Assembly (NCBI RefSeq): GCF_009709675.1
Contig: NZ_WMLB01000011.1
Location: forward strand, 60,919 to 124,918
Length of the DNA: 64,000 bases
Source of the DNA: Agromyces bracchium
GTDB taxonomy: Bacteria; Actinomycetota; Actinomycetes; Actinomycetales; Microbacteriaceae
Direction of reading: 5' to 3'
Shown here in pieces: positions 1 through 8,273 of this stretch. Under the pieces are notes generated by a model. The model made no database searches. It was not told where the DNA came from and saw nothing but the letters and a program-made list of their open reading frames with translations. Made by a program: the position numbers and the translations under genes. The first letter of the stretch is position 1; each line of letters opens with the position of its first letter.

Positions 1-331
1 CGAAGACCAGCGCCACGAGCACCGTCGTGAGCGTCACGACGAGCGAGTTCACCGCGGCCGGCGCGAACGGGGTGCGACCCGGGTCGAAGAGCACCGTGGC
101 GTAGTTGCGGAGCGTGAAGTTGTCGGGCCAGAAGTGGATCTCGGAGCCGCGGATCTCGTTGTTCGGCTGGAACGACGTGTTCACCATCCAGTAGACGGGG
201 AACGCGAACAGCGCGAACAGCACGACCGACAGGGCGCTCCAGAGCGCGGTCGAGAGGCGGTTGCGGCCGCGCCGGCGGCCGGGAGCCGGGCGCGTGCTCG
301 ACCCCGTCACGATGGCGGTGGTGGCGCTCAC
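1..331 (-). CDS. Sugar ABC transporter permease, MalG type (partial)
   Basis: Second membrane subunit of a CUT1-type carbohydrate importer. Only the first 110 codons are in the window; the gene runs off at base 1. The GTG start (331-329) overlaps the TGA of the MalF-type gene as GTGA, the usual coupling of such permease pairs. The translation begins with a basic Arg-rich cytoplasmic tail of about 25 residues, then a membrane helix (about residues 30-49) ending PVYWMVNTSFQ, a sequence typical of CUT1 MalG proteins. An extracellular stretch follows, and a second helix starts at NSLVVTLTTVL. The EAA loop that contacts the ATPase lies outside the window. The family call is firm; the sugar transported cannot be read from this fragment. 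Confidence 0.9.
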   Translation of the reverse strand, partial: MSATTAIVTGSSTRPAPGRRRGRNRLSTALWSALSVVLFALFAFPVYWMVNTSFQPNNEIRGSEIHFWPDNFTLRNYATVLFDPGRTPFAPAAVNSLVVTLTTVLVALVF

Positions 332-1326
332 AGCTCCTCCTCCTTGATGGTCTGGCGGACGTAGTAGAGCGAGACGACCATGAGGATGATCGCCGTGATC
401 ACCGCGATCGCGCCGCCCGTGCCGAAGTCGCCGCCCGCGATCGAGACCTGGTAGATGTACACGCCGAGCGTGTTGGTGAGGGCGCGGATGCCGCCGATGT
501 CCTGCAGCGCGAAGATCTGCGTGAACACCTTGAGGTCCCAGATGATCTGCAGGATCGTCGTGATGAGGAAGATCGGCTTGAGGTACGGGAAGGTGATGAG
601 CCGGAAGCGCTTGAACGCGCCGGCGCCGTCGAGCTGGGCCGCCTCGAGCACTTCGTCGGGCACCTGCGTGAGGCCGGCGTAGATGGTGAACGCCACGAAC
701 GGCACGGCGCCCCAGACGATGATGATGCCCGCGACGAGGAAGAAGCTCAGCGGGTCGATGAGCCACGAGTGCTGCTGGAACTGCTCGAGCCCGAACCCGT
801 TCACGAGGACGGAGTTGATGATGCCGTAGTCGGTGTCGAACATCCAGCCCCAGACGATGGTCGCCGAGAGCGGCGGCATCGCCCACGCGAGGAGCATGCC
901 GAGCGAGAGCAGCAGGCGGAAGCCCTTGGGCAGGCGCTGCAGCAGGAGCGCCATGAGCGTGCCGAGGACCATCGTGGTCACGACGCACACCGCGGCGAAG
1001 ACGAGGCTCCGGCCGAGCACCTCGTAGAAGGTGACATCGGTGAGGACGGAGACGTAGTTCTCGAACCACACCCAGGTCGGCGGGGCGCCGAAGACCTGCG
1101 CGCGGCCGAACTCCTGCATCGAGGTGATGAGCAGCTGGATGAGGGGCCAGCCGACGATCGCGGCGAGCACGAGCGAGGCGGGGACGAGGAGGCCGTAGGG
1201 GGTGAGGCCCCCGGCGCGGCGGCTGAAGCGGCGTCGCTTCGGCGGCGGGGCGGGCTGCGGGGTGACGATGCGTTCGCCGTCGACCGCGCTCACGGCCGGG
1301 GGGAGGCCGGTGTCGGTGGTGGTCAT
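328..1326 (-). CDS. Sugar ABC transporter permease, MalF type
   Basis: Membrane subunit of a CUT1-family sugar importer, 332 aa. The ATG at 1326 is chosen because AGGAG lies a few bases upstream; longer in-frame extensions have no ribosome site and read through the hairpin region. After a Pro/Arg-rich cytoplasmic tail there are six predicted membrane helices, the first around residues 42-68. The EAA loop (EVLEAAQLDGA, then FPYLKP) that docks on the cytoplasmic ATPase sits between helices 4 and 5. The gene lies 160 nt after the binding-protein gene and overlaps the next permease by 4 nt, so ROK regulator, binding protein and both permeases look like one operon. No ATPase gene is visible; such systems often use a shared MsiK-type ATPase encoded elsewhere (family knowledge). 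Confidence 0.93.
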   Translation of the reverse strand: MTTTDTGLPPAVSAVDGERIVTPQPAPPPKRRRFSRRAGGLTPYGLLVPASLVLAAIVGWPLIQLLITSMQEFGRAQVFGAPPTWVWFENYVSVLTDVTFYEVLGRSLVFAAVCVVTTMVLGTLMALLLQRLPKGFRLLLSLGMLLAWAMPPLSATIVWGWMFDTDYGIINSVLVNGFGLEQFQQHSWLIDPLSFFLVAGIIIVWGAVPFVAFTIYAGLTQVPDEVLEAAQLDGAGAFKRFRLITFPYLKPIFLITTILQIIWDLKVFTQIFALQDIGGIRALTNTLGVYIYQVSIAGGDFGTGGAIAVITAIILMVVSLYYVRQTIKEEEL

Positions 1327-1386
1327 GTGGGGCTCCTGCGTCTGACGGCGAGGTGTGGATGCCGCGGGCGGTGCCCGCTCATGGTG

Positions 1387-1423
1387 CCGGGCCGGCAGCG
1401 TGTGTGGGGCACTGCCGGCCCGG
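1387..1423 (-). promoter_or_regulatory. Intra-operon hairpin between binding-protein and permease genes
   Basis: A perfect 12-bp inverted repeat (1387-1398 pairing with 1412-1423, 13-nt loop) lies in the 160-nt gap after the binding-protein gene. It has no T-run. Its position matches the malE-malF type of stem-loop that protects the 3' end of binding-protein mRNA and lowers permease expression; that role is inferred. Confidence 0.55.
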
Positions 1424-1486
1424 GGCCTGTGGGAGTCGGTGCGGCCGCACGTCAAGTGTGCGCGCGGCCGCACCGCGGGGGAAGGA

Positions 1487-2752
1487 CTAGCCGTTGAGGA
1501 TGTCCTCGATCTGCTGGTCGGCCTCCTCGGCGAGCTGGGCGACGTCGCCGCCCTGCGCGATGTTGACGAAGAGGTCCTGCAGGATGCCCGCCGCCTCGAC
1601 GTCGGCCCACTTCGGCGAGGCCGGGGTGAGCTTGGCGTTGCCGGCCGCGGCGGAGATCGCCTGGGCGACCTCGTCGGTGCCGACCGTGTCGCCGAGCGAG
1701 AGCTTCGCCGGCACGAGGCCGTTCTCGCCGTAGATCGTCTGGAACTCGTCCGAGAGGATGATCTTCAGCGCGTCGAGCGCGAGCTCCGGGTGCTTGGTGT
1801 TGGCCGAGATGCCGATGTTCGAGCCGCCGGCGAAGACCTGGGCGGCGTCGCCGTCAGCGCCCGGGAGCGCGTAGACGCCGAGGTTCTCCTCCTGGTCGGG
1901 GCAGCCGGGGGTCTCGGCGTCCTCGGGTGCGAGGATCGACCACTTCACCCAGGCCGGAGCCGCGAGCTGCAGCGACGTGCCGTCGCAGAAGCCGACCTGC
2001 GGGTTCGACTCGTTGGCGTCCTTCGGGGCCTTCGACGCCTCGGTCATGACCTTCTGGACCATCTCGAGGCCCTCGATCGACTCGGCGGAGCTGAGCTGGG
2101 CGTCCCACTCCTCGCCGTCCGGGACGGCGACCTCGCCGCCGGCCTCCCAGATGTAGGGCAGCGCGGCGTACCAGTTCTGGCCGGGCCACCAGACGCCCGA
2201 CTTGCCGGGGTTGTCGTTCGCGAGCTGGATCGCCTGGTCGACGTACTGGTCGAGCGTGGTCGGGACCTCGAGGCCCGACGCGGCCAGCGCGTCCTTCTTG
2301 TAGAACACGAGCGACGAGCCCGAGTACAGCGGTGCCGCGTAGAACTTCTCGTCGTAGGAGCCCACCTCGACGAAGCCGGGGAGCAGGTCGTCGCCGCCGA
2401 GCTCGTCGTAGTGCTCGGTGAGGTCCATGAACGCGCCCGCCGAGGTGAAGGCCGGCGCCTGCGTGTTGCCGACCTCGACGACGTCGGGGCTGTCCGAGCC
2501 GGAGAGGCTCGTGGTCAGGCGGTCGACGAGGCCGTCCCACGACTGCTCCTCGATGACGAGCGTGGAGCCCGGGTGCTGCTCCTCGAAGGTCTCGACGAGC
2601 AGCTCGCGCGCCGCGTCGGGGGTGTCGGTGCCGACGAGCCAGACGCGGATCTCCGCGCCCTCCTCGGAGGCCGCGTCGCCTCCGGTGGTGGCGCACCCGG
2701 CGAGGGTCAGCGCAGCCGCGGCGCCGAGCGCCACGATGCCGAGGTTCCTCAT
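1487..2752 (-). CDS. Sugar-binding lipoprotein of ABC transporter
   Basis: Extracytoplasmic solute-binding protein family 1, 421 aa, which captures sugar outside the membrane and delivers it to the two permeases downstream. The N-terminus is a lipoprotein signal peptide with lipobox LTLAGC, so Cys20 should be lipidated. The body has the usual features of the family: an early segment IRVWLVGTDTPDA, a mid-protein PLYSGSSLVFYKKDAL segment, and Trp/Tyr-rich ligand-contact regions such as VWWPGQNWYAALPY. The gene begins 70 nt after the ROK regulator gene and is followed by a strong hairpin before the permeases, so it should be the most abundant product of the operon. Substrate unknown; an oligosaccharide is likely given the ROK regulator. 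Confidence 0.92.
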   Translation of the reverse strand: MRNLGIVALGAAAALTLAGCATTGGDAASEEGAEIRVWLVGTDTPDAARELLVETFEEQHPGSTLVIEEQSWDGLVDRLTTSLSGSDSPDVVEVGNTQAPAFTSAGAFMDLTEHYDELGGDDLLPGFVEVGSYDEKFYAAPLYSGSSLVFYKKDALAASGLEVPTTLDQYVDQAIQLANDNPGKSGVWWPGQNWYAALPYIWEAGGEVAVPDGEEWDAQLSSAESIEGLEMVQKVMTEASKAPKDANESNPQVGFCDGTSLQLAAPAWVKWSILAPEDAETPGCPDQEENLGVYALPGADGDAAQVFAGGSNIGISANTKHPELALDALKIILSDEFQTIYGENGLVPAKLSLGDTVGTDEVAQAISAAAGNAKLTPASPKWADVEAAGILQDLFVNIAQGGDVAQLAEEADQQIEDILNG

Positions 2753-2822
2753 TGCGTGGTTTCCTTTCGTAGGGGGAAGGTGGGAGCGGGGGTGCTGCCA
2801 CCCGTGGTGCAGGGGGGTGGGG

Positions 2823-4058
2823 TCAGGAGACCCCGAGTTGGCCGGAGAGGACCATGACGGCCGCCCCGCGCAGGACGATGTCCTGCCCGTGCGCGGTCAT
2901 TCGGAGCCTCAGTTCCCGGTGGTGTTCCGTCATCGTCCGGTTCCGGACCGTCTCGACGGCCGCCTCGAGCAGCGGGCCGTCAAGCAGTTCCGCCGGTCCG
3001 CTGAGCACGACCTCGGAGAGGTTCAGCGCACCGACGACGGGGGCGAGCACGATGCCGAGGCGTCGGCCCGCTTCCCGCAGGGTCTCTTCGCGAGCGGATG
3101 CCGCGGCATCCGCCTCGCCGAGTCGTTCGAGCTCGGCGGTGAGTCGCGGCACCGCGAGCCAGGCCTCGAGGCAGCCCTGCTTGCCGCACGCGCAGCGCGG
3201 GCCGCCGTCGGTGCCGACGACGACGTGGCCGATCTCGCCCGCGGCGCTGCCGGCGCCGATCACCGGTCGGCCGCCGACGATGAGCCCGGCGCCGACGCCG
3301 TGGCCGACCTTGACGAGGAGCAGGTCGCCGGGGGCGCCCGCATGTTCGGCGAGCACGGCGACGTTCGCGTCGTTCGCGACGTGCACGGGCAGGTGGAACG
3401 CGGCCTGCAGCCGCTCCTGGAGCGGGAGGTCGGTCCAACCGAGGTTCGGCGCGGAGTGGACGACGCCGTTGGGCTCGACGACGCCGGGCGAACCGACCCC
3501 GATGCCGAGCACGGGCGCGGTCGTGAGGGCGAGCAGTCCGTCGAGGAGCTCGGTGACGAGTTCGACCGCCCGCTCGCCGGTCGCGCCGTCGAGGGCCACC
3601 TCGGCCCGGGCGACGGTCGTGCCGTCGAGGTCGAGCACGGCGCCGCGGAAGCGGGTGTGCTCGGAGAGGTCGAGGGCGACCACGTGGTGGCCGGTGCGGT
3701 CGATGTCGATGAGCGTCGCGGGCTTGCCGGGACGCGCGTCCTCGCGGTGGCCGAGCTCGACGACGAGGCCCTCGCCGATGAGCTCGGCGACGAGGTCGGA
3801 GACGGTGACGCGCGTGAGGCCGGTCTCGCGCGAGACATCCGCCCGGCTCTGCGCGCCCTGGCTGTAGAGCGTCTGCAGGACCAGCGAGCGGTTGTGGCTG
3901 CGGGCGTGCTCGGGGAGGACCTTGCCCGAGGTGCGGAGCGCTCGGCCCGCGAAGAGCTGGCCCGCGGTCGCCGCCGGCGCGGCCGGCCCTGCCGTGCGCG
4001 CGCCGCCGAGTGCGATGCCTGCGGGCGCCTGCCCGGGTGCTGCTTCCGTTGCCGTCAC
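2823..4058 (-). CDS. ROK-family transcriptional regulator
   Basis: Sugar-responsive repressor of the NagC/Mlc/XylR group, 411 aa, GTG start. An N-terminal winged helix-turn-helix (about residues 50-110; SQGAQSRADVSRETGLTRVT) precedes a ROK sugar-kinase-like domain with the signatures GIGVGSPGVV and a zinc cluster in CACGKQGCLEAW. The C-terminal domain normally senses sugar or sugar phosphate. It is the first gene of the operon with the binding protein and permeases. A near-palindrome covering 4060-4084 abuts its start codon, a good candidate for autoregulation of the whole operon. The first 45 residues are Ala/Pro-rich and probably disordered, so a start slightly further downstream is possible. 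Confidence 0.92.
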   Translation of the reverse strand: MTATEAAPGQAPAGIALGGARTAGPAAPAATAGQLFAGRALRTSGKVLPEHARSHNRSLVLQTLYSQGAQSRADVSRETGLTRVTVSDLVAELIGEGLVVELGHREDARPGKPATLIDIDRTGHHVVALDLSEHTRFRGAVLDLDGTTVARAEVALDGATGERAVELVTELLDGLLALTTAPVLGIGVGSPGVVEPNGVVHSAPNLGWTDLPLQERLQAAFHLPVHVANDANVAVLAEHAGAPGDLLLVKVGHGVGAGLIVGGRPVIGAGSAAGEIGHVVVGTDGGPRCACGKQGCLEAWLAVPRLTAELERLGEADAAASAREETLREAGRRLGIVLAPVVGALNLSEVVLSGPAELLDGPLLEAAVETVRNRTMTEHHRELRLRMTAHGQDIVLRGAAVMVLSGQLGVS

Positions 4059-4059
4059 G

Positions 4060-4084
4060 TTTGTTAGTACACCTTACGAACAAA
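4060..4084. promoter_or_regulatory. Probable ROK operator overlapping the operon promoter
   Basis: A 25-bp imperfect palindrome with arms TTTGTTaGTA and TACgAACAAA sits directly before the regulator start codon. TTTGTT/AACAAA arms are typical of ROK-protein operators. A TTGCGT (-35 like) 18 nt before TGTACT (-10 like) on the minus strand would put the operator over the promoter and give a leaderless or nearly leaderless mRNA; the promoter assignment is tentative. Confidence 0.65.
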
Positions 4085-4175
4085 CCTTCACGCAACCCCT
4101 CGGACGAAATTCGTTCAGGTTCTTTACAAACCCGTGACCTGGCGGTGGCGCGCCCGTCGCCACTTCCGGCCGCGA

Positions 4176-4237
4176 GTGCGCGGTTCCGCGACGAGTGCGC
4201 GGGAGCGGACCTGCGCATCCGTCGCGGAACCGCGCAC
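4176..4237. terminator. Long hairpin downstream of the P-type ATPase gene
   Basis: A perfect 18-bp inverted repeat (4176-4193 with 4220-4237, 26-nt loop) lies about 80 nt after the ATPase stop codon and before the ROK promoter. There is no U-tract, as is common in high-GC actinobacteria. It probably ends transcription from the ATPase and insulates the sugar operon; the rest of 4085-4315 shows no coding signal. Confidence 0.55.
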
Positions 4238-4315
4238 CCATGGGACACTGCCGCGTCCTCCGGTCTCCGCCCGGCGACCGGGGCCTCGGTCGTTGCGCGG
4301 AGAACGCGCCGTCCG

Positions 4316-6211
4316 TCAGCCGCGTGCGTCGGAGGATGCTTCCTCACGGGCACTCGCCCGGTCGCCGACGTCGGGCGCACGCGCATCGCGCCGGCCCCCG
4401 ATCGCGCGGAGTGCCGCGAGGATCGTGATGAGGTCGACGACCTCCTGCAGGAGCGCGCCGACCGTCGCCGGGATGACCCCGAACGTCGCGACGAGCATGA
4501 GCGCGATGCTCACGGCGATGCCGATCCAGATCGACTGGAGCGCGATGCGCACGGTGTCGCGCCCGATCTCGACGGCCTTCGCCGTGCGCGAGACGTCGTC
4601 GACGAGGATCACGGCGCTGGCCGACTCGCTCGCGGCGGTCGCGCCGCGCGCCCCCATCGCGATGCCGACGTCGGCCGCGGCGAGCACGGGCGCGTCGTTG
4701 ACGCCGTCGCCGACCATGATCACCGGGCGGTCGGCGATGCCCGCGACCTCCGCGACCTTGTCGGCCGGCAGGCACTCGGCGCGGACCCGCTCGATGCCGA
4801 GCTCCTCGGCGATGTGGTCGGCGGTCGCCTGCGCGTCGCCCGTGAGCATCATCGTGTGGTGCACGCCGAGCTCGTCGAGTCGGGCGAGCGTCGCCGCCGC
4901 ATTGCCGCGCAGGCGGTCGCGCGCGAGCAGCGCGCCCGCGTAGGCGCCGTCGACCGCGACGTACACGGCGAGCTCGCCGGGTGCGATCCCGGTGCGCCGG
5001 GCCTCCGGAGCGTGCTCGGCGACGAACGCGAACTTGCCGACCACGACCTCGCGGCCGTCGATCCGAGCGACGACCCCGTTCGTCGCGGCCTCGCTCGCGG
5101 CCGCGGCCTCCCGCAGCCGGATGCCCCGCTCTCGCGCCGCGTCGATCATCGACTCGGCGAGCACGTGCGACGAGTACTGCTCGGCGGAGGCCACGAGCCC
5201 GAGGAGCTCGTCGGCGTCGAACCCGGCCTCGGGACGGACGGCGACCAGTTCGGGCGAGCCGTGCGTGAGCGTGCCCGTCTTGTCGAAGACCGCGGTGCGC
5301 GCCCGGGCGAGCTGCTCGAGCACGCCGCCGCCCTTGACGATCACGCCGTTGCGCGCCGCGCGGCTCATCCCGCCGATGAAGGCGACCGGCGCCGCGATGA
5401 GCAGCGGGCACGGTGTCGCGAGCACGAGCACCTCGGCGAATCGCACCGGGTCCCCCGAGATCCACCACGCGAATCCGGCGAGCAGCAGCGAGAACACCGT
5501 GAACGGCACCGCGTACCGGTCGGCGAGCCGCACGACGGGCGCCTTGCTCGCGGCCGCCTCGGCGACGAGCGCGACGATCTGCTGGTACTGGCTGTCGGCC
5601 GCGCGCGCGGTCGCCGTGATCTCGATCGCGGCGAGCCCGTTCACCGAGCCGCTCAACAGGCCGTCGCCGGTGTGCTTCTCGACGGGCACGCTCTCGCCCG
5701 TGATCGACGACTCGTCGACGGATGCCTCGGCGGAGCGCAGCTCGCCGTCGACGGGCACGATCTCGCTCGGCCGCACGAGCAGCACGTCGCCCGGCTCGAC
5801 CTCGTCGACCGGGACGTCGACGAAGTGGTCGTCGACCACGCGGTGCGCGTGCTGCGGCGCGCGGGTCAGCAGCGCGTCGAGCTCGCGCTTCGCGCGGCGG
5901 CTCGCGTAGTCCTCGAGCGCCTCGCCGCCCGTGAGCATGAGCACGACGATGAGCGCGGCGACGTACTCCCCCACGACCACGGTCGCGACGATCGCGGTGA
6001 CCGCGAGGATGTCGAGGCCCCAGTGCCCGCGCAGGATGTCGCGCACCATCCCGACGGCCTGCCAGGCCGCCACGGCGAGCGCGTAGACGCTGAAGATCCA
6101 CGCGACGAGCCATCCGGCACCCGCGAGCGCGAGCACGATCCCGACGAGCCCGATCGCGAGCGTGAGCGCGACGACGGGGTAGCGACGGACGAGACGGATG
6201 CCGCGGGCCAT
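4316..6211 (-). CDS. Heavy-metal translocating P-type ATPase (P1B)
   Basis: ATP-driven metal exporter or importer of the inner membrane, 631 aa. The ATG at 6211 follows GGGAGGA; the longer frame upstream is not needed. Key motifs: actuator TGES (SITGESVPVEK), metal-site helix ATPCPLLIAAPVA with Cys268 in a C-P-L motif, phosphorylation motif DKTGTLTHG with Asp310, the P1B SSH segment EQYSSHVLAES, and hinge GDGVNDAPVLAAADVG. There is no N-terminal CxxC metal-binding domain, and the intramembrane motif has Leu where copper or zinc pumps usually have a second Cys or a His, so the metal cannot be assigned. It stands alone between icd and the sugar operon; no metalloregulator gene is adjacent. Confidence 0.93.
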   Translation of the reverse strand: MARGIRLVRRYPVVALTLAIGLVGIVLALAGAGWLVAWIFSVYALAVAAWQAVGMVRDILRGHWGLDILAVTAIVATVVVGEYVAALIVVLMLTGGEALEDYASRRAKRELDALLTRAPQHAHRVVDDHFVDVPVDEVEPGDVLLVRPSEIVPVDGELRSAEASVDESSITGESVPVEKHTGDGLLSGSVNGLAAIEITATARAADSQYQQIVALVAEAAASKAPVVRLADRYAVPFTVFSLLLAGFAWWISGDPVRFAEVLVLATPCPLLIAAPVAFIGGMSRAARNGVIVKGGGVLEQLARARTAVFDKTGTLTHGSPELVAVRPEAGFDADELLGLVASAEQYSSHVLAESMIDAARERGIRLREAAAASEAATNGVVARIDGREVVVGKFAFVAEHAPEARRTGIAPGELAVYVAVDGAYAGALLARDRLRGNAAATLARLDELGVHHTMMLTGDAQATADHIAEELGIERVRAECLPADKVAEVAGIADRPVIMVGDGVNDAPVLAAADVGIAMGARGATAASESASAVILVDDVSRTAKAVEIGRDTVRIALQSIWIGIAVSIALMLVATFGVIPATVGALLQEVVDLITILAALRAIGGRRDARAPDVGDRASAREEASSDARG

Positions 6212-6302
6212 GCCCCCATCCTCCCCGATGCGGGACGGCTCATCCGAGGGACCGATGTCCCGAGCCCGCCGCGGGCCGGGGCTCGCCCGGGCCCGAGTAC
6301 GG

Positions 6303-6337
6303 CGAAGGGCCGGATGCACGCGGCATCCGACCCTTCG
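6303..6337 (-). terminator. Terminator hairpin after icd
   Basis: A 15-bp stem (6303-6317 with 6323-6337, one mismatch, 5-nt loop) lies 20 nt beyond the icd stop codon. It is built on GGATGC/GCATCC, like several other gene-end hairpins in this window. Confidence 0.7.
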
Positions 6338-6357
6338 AACCGTTCGAGCGCGGCGGC

Positions 6358-7575
6358 TCAGGCGCCGAGGCGCGCCTTGAGGTTCGCGTCGATGGTGTTG
6401 AGGAACTCCTCGGTCGTCTGGAACTCCTGCTCGGGGCCGACGAGGAGCGCGAGGTCCTTCGTCATGGCGCCCTGCTCGACCGTCTTGACGACGACGTCCT
6501 CCAGCGTGTGCGAGAAGTCGATCAGCGCCTGGTTGCCGTCGAGCTTGCCGCGGTGCGCGAGCCCGCGCGTCCAGGCGAAGATCGAGGCGATCGGGTTGGT
6601 CGAGGTCGGCTTGCCCTGCTGGTGCTGGCGGTAATGGCGCGTCACCGTGCCGTGCGCCGCCTCGGCCTCGACGATGCCCCCGTCGGGCGTGGTGAGCACC
6701 GAGGTCATGAGGCCGAGCGAGCCGAAGCCCTGCGCGACGGTGTCGGACTGCACGTCGCCGTCGTAGTTCTTACAGGCCCAGACGTAGCCGCCCTCCCACT
6801 TGAGCGACGCCGCGACCATGTCGTCGATGAGGCGGTGCTCGTAGGTGATGCCGGCGGCGTCGAACTTCTCCTTGAACTCGGTGTCGAAGACCTCCTGGAA
6901 GATGTCCTTGAAGCGGCCGTCGTAGGCCTTCAGGATCGTGTTCTTCGTGGAGAGGTAGACCGGGTAGTTGCGGTCGAGACCGTAGTTCAGCGAGGCGCGC
7001 GCGAAGTCGCGGATCGACGCGTCGAGGTTGTACATGCCCATGGCGATGCCCGAGCCGGGCGCTTGGAAGACCTCGAACTGCTGCGGCTCCGAGCCGTCCT
7101 GCGGGGTGAAGGTCATCGTGAGCGTGCCGGGGCCCTCGAACTTGAAGTCGGTGGCGCGGTACTGGTCGCCGAACGCGTGGCGGCCGACGATGATCGGCCT
7201 GTTCCAGCCGGGCACGAGCCGCGGGATGTTCGAGATGATGATCGGCTCGCGGAAGATGACGCCGCCGAGGATGTTGCGGATGGTGCCGTTCGGCGAGCGC
7301 CACATCTTCTTGAGGCCGAACTCCTCGACCCGCGCCTCGTCGGGCGTGATCGTCGCGCACTTGACGCCGACGCCGTGCTGCTTGATCGCGTTGGCCGCGT
7401 CGACCGTGATCTGGTCGTCGGTCTCGTCGCGCTTCTGGATGGAGAGGTCGTAGTACTCGAGGTTGACGTCGAGGTACGGGTGGATGAGCTGGTCCTTGAT
7501 GGCCTGCCAGATGATGCGGGTCATCTCGTCGCCGTCGAGTTCGACGACGGTACCTTCGACCTTGATCTTCGACAA
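6358..7575 (-). CDS. icd: NADP-dependent isocitrate dehydrogenase
   Basis: TCA-cycle enzyme that converts isocitrate to 2-oxoglutarate with NADP. The 405-aa length and the eukaryote-like homodimeric sequence ([14 protein letters not shown] at the N-terminus, substrate loop [37 protein letters not shown]) place it in the short ICDH family, not the 740-aa monomeric type. Translation starts at TTG (7575-7573), set by GGAGA seven nt upstream; no ATG or GTG fits the conserved N-terminus. A palindrome (7674-7691) related to two copies before sucC lies about 100 nt upstream over the probable -35 region, so icd and sucCD may share a regulator. A TAAGCT hexamer downstream of it is a plausible -10. Confidence 0.97.
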   Translation of the reverse strand: MSKIKVEGTVVELDGDEMTRIIWQAIKDQLIHPYLDVNLEYYDLSIQKRDETDDQITVDAANAIKQHGVGVKCATITPDEARVEEFGLKKMWRSPNGTIRNILGGVIFREPIIISNIPRLVPGWNRPIIVGRHAFGDQYRATDFKFEGPGTLTMTFTPQDGSEPQQFEVFQAPGSGIAMGMYNLDASIRDFARASLNYGLDRNYPVYLSTKNTILKAYDGRFKDIFQEVFDTEFKEKFDAAGITYEHRLIDDMVAASLKWEGGYVWACKNYDGDVQSDTVAQGFGSLGLMTSVLTTPDGGIVEAEAAHGTVTRHYRQHQQGKPTSTNPIASIFAWTRGLAHRGKLDGNQALIDFSHTLEDVVVKTVEQGAMTKDLALLVGPEQEFQTTEEFLNTIDANLKARLGA

Positions 7576-7673
7576 GGGGCGGTCTCCTTGGGATCTCGTG
7601 GGATTGCTTGGGAAGCGAGGAAGTCTCGGGGGTGTCCGGACACGCCGTCGACCAGCTTACCGCGTCACCGGAA

Positions 7674-7691
7674 TATCTCGACATCGAGAGA
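7674..7691. promoter_or_regulatory. Candidate TCA-gene operator upstream of icd
   Basis: TATCTCGACATCGAG followed by AGA forms a near-palindrome in the icd upstream region. The same 15-mer occurs, in the opposite orientation, upstream of sucC at about 37933-37947, where a second related palindrome adjoins it. The regulator is unknown; the shared motif itself is seen directly. Confidence 0.6.
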
Positions 7692-7780
7692 TCGATCGGC
7701 CGCGGACCGCGCCCAGCAGGCGTCGCATCCGGATGCATGGGGTTACCCGCGCGACACGTCATCCGGTTAGGCTGCGATGC

Positions 7781-8239
7781 ATGGCTGATCTGCGACTCGA
7801 AGAACTGAACGCGACGAACATCGTCGCCGCGAACACCCTGTCGCTGAAGCCGGGCCAGGAGCAGTTCATCGCACCGGTCACCTACGCCGCCGAGTCCTCG
7901 GTCGTGAACCCCGCGACGGCGTGGCAGCGCGTCGCGCTCAGCGACGACAAGGTCGTCGGCTTCATCCACGGCAACTTCGACCCCGAGAACGAGCACGAGG
8001 AGTTCCGGGCCTGCATCTGGCGCATCAACGTCGACGCCGAGGCGCAGGGCAAGGGCGTCGGCCGGTTCCTCGCGCACGCGCTCGCCGAGGAGGCCAAGAG
8101 CCGCGGGTTCGACCGCATCACCGTGCTGTGGGAGCCGGGCGAGGGCGGCCCCGGCGAGTTCTTCCACCGCATCGGCTTCCGCGACGTCGGCGAGACCCAG
8201 TACGGCGACGTCATCGGCGCGCTCGAGCTCGCCGGCTGA
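7781..8239 (+). CDS. GNAT-family N-acetyltransferase
   Basis: Acetyl-CoA-dependent acyltransferase, 152 aa, one GNAT domain. The acetyl-CoA pyrophosphate loop is seen as AEAQGKGVGRFLAHAL (Q/RxxGxG/A type), preceded by the beta-4 strand ACIWRINVDAEA and followed by the C-terminal EFFHRIGFRDVGE segment. ATG 7781 is chosen because it begins the conserved region; a TTAGGCT hexamer about 10 nt upstream suggests a leaderless mRNA. It is divergent from icd and sits 34 nt before the alkyltransferase-like gene, so the two are probably co-transcribed. The acceptor substrate is not predictable; spermidine/spermine-like or antibiotic acceptors are possible but unsupported. Confidence 0.88.
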   Translation: MADLRLEELNATNIVAANTLSLKPGQEQFIAPVTYAAESSVVNPATAWQRVALSDDKVVGFIHGNFDPENEHEEFRACIWRINVDAEAQGKGVGRFLAHALAEEAKSRGFDRITVLWEPGEGGPGEFFHRIGFRDVGETQYGDVIGALELAG

Positions 8240-8273
8240 CCCGGTCGTCCACGACCCGGTCGAGGGGCGACGG

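Noticed and set aside
6335..6347. TCGAACCGTTCGA palindrome after icd, similar to an actinobacterial LexA box
   Set aside because: The spacing between half-sites is too short for a LexA box and it lies at a gene end, not in a promoter.
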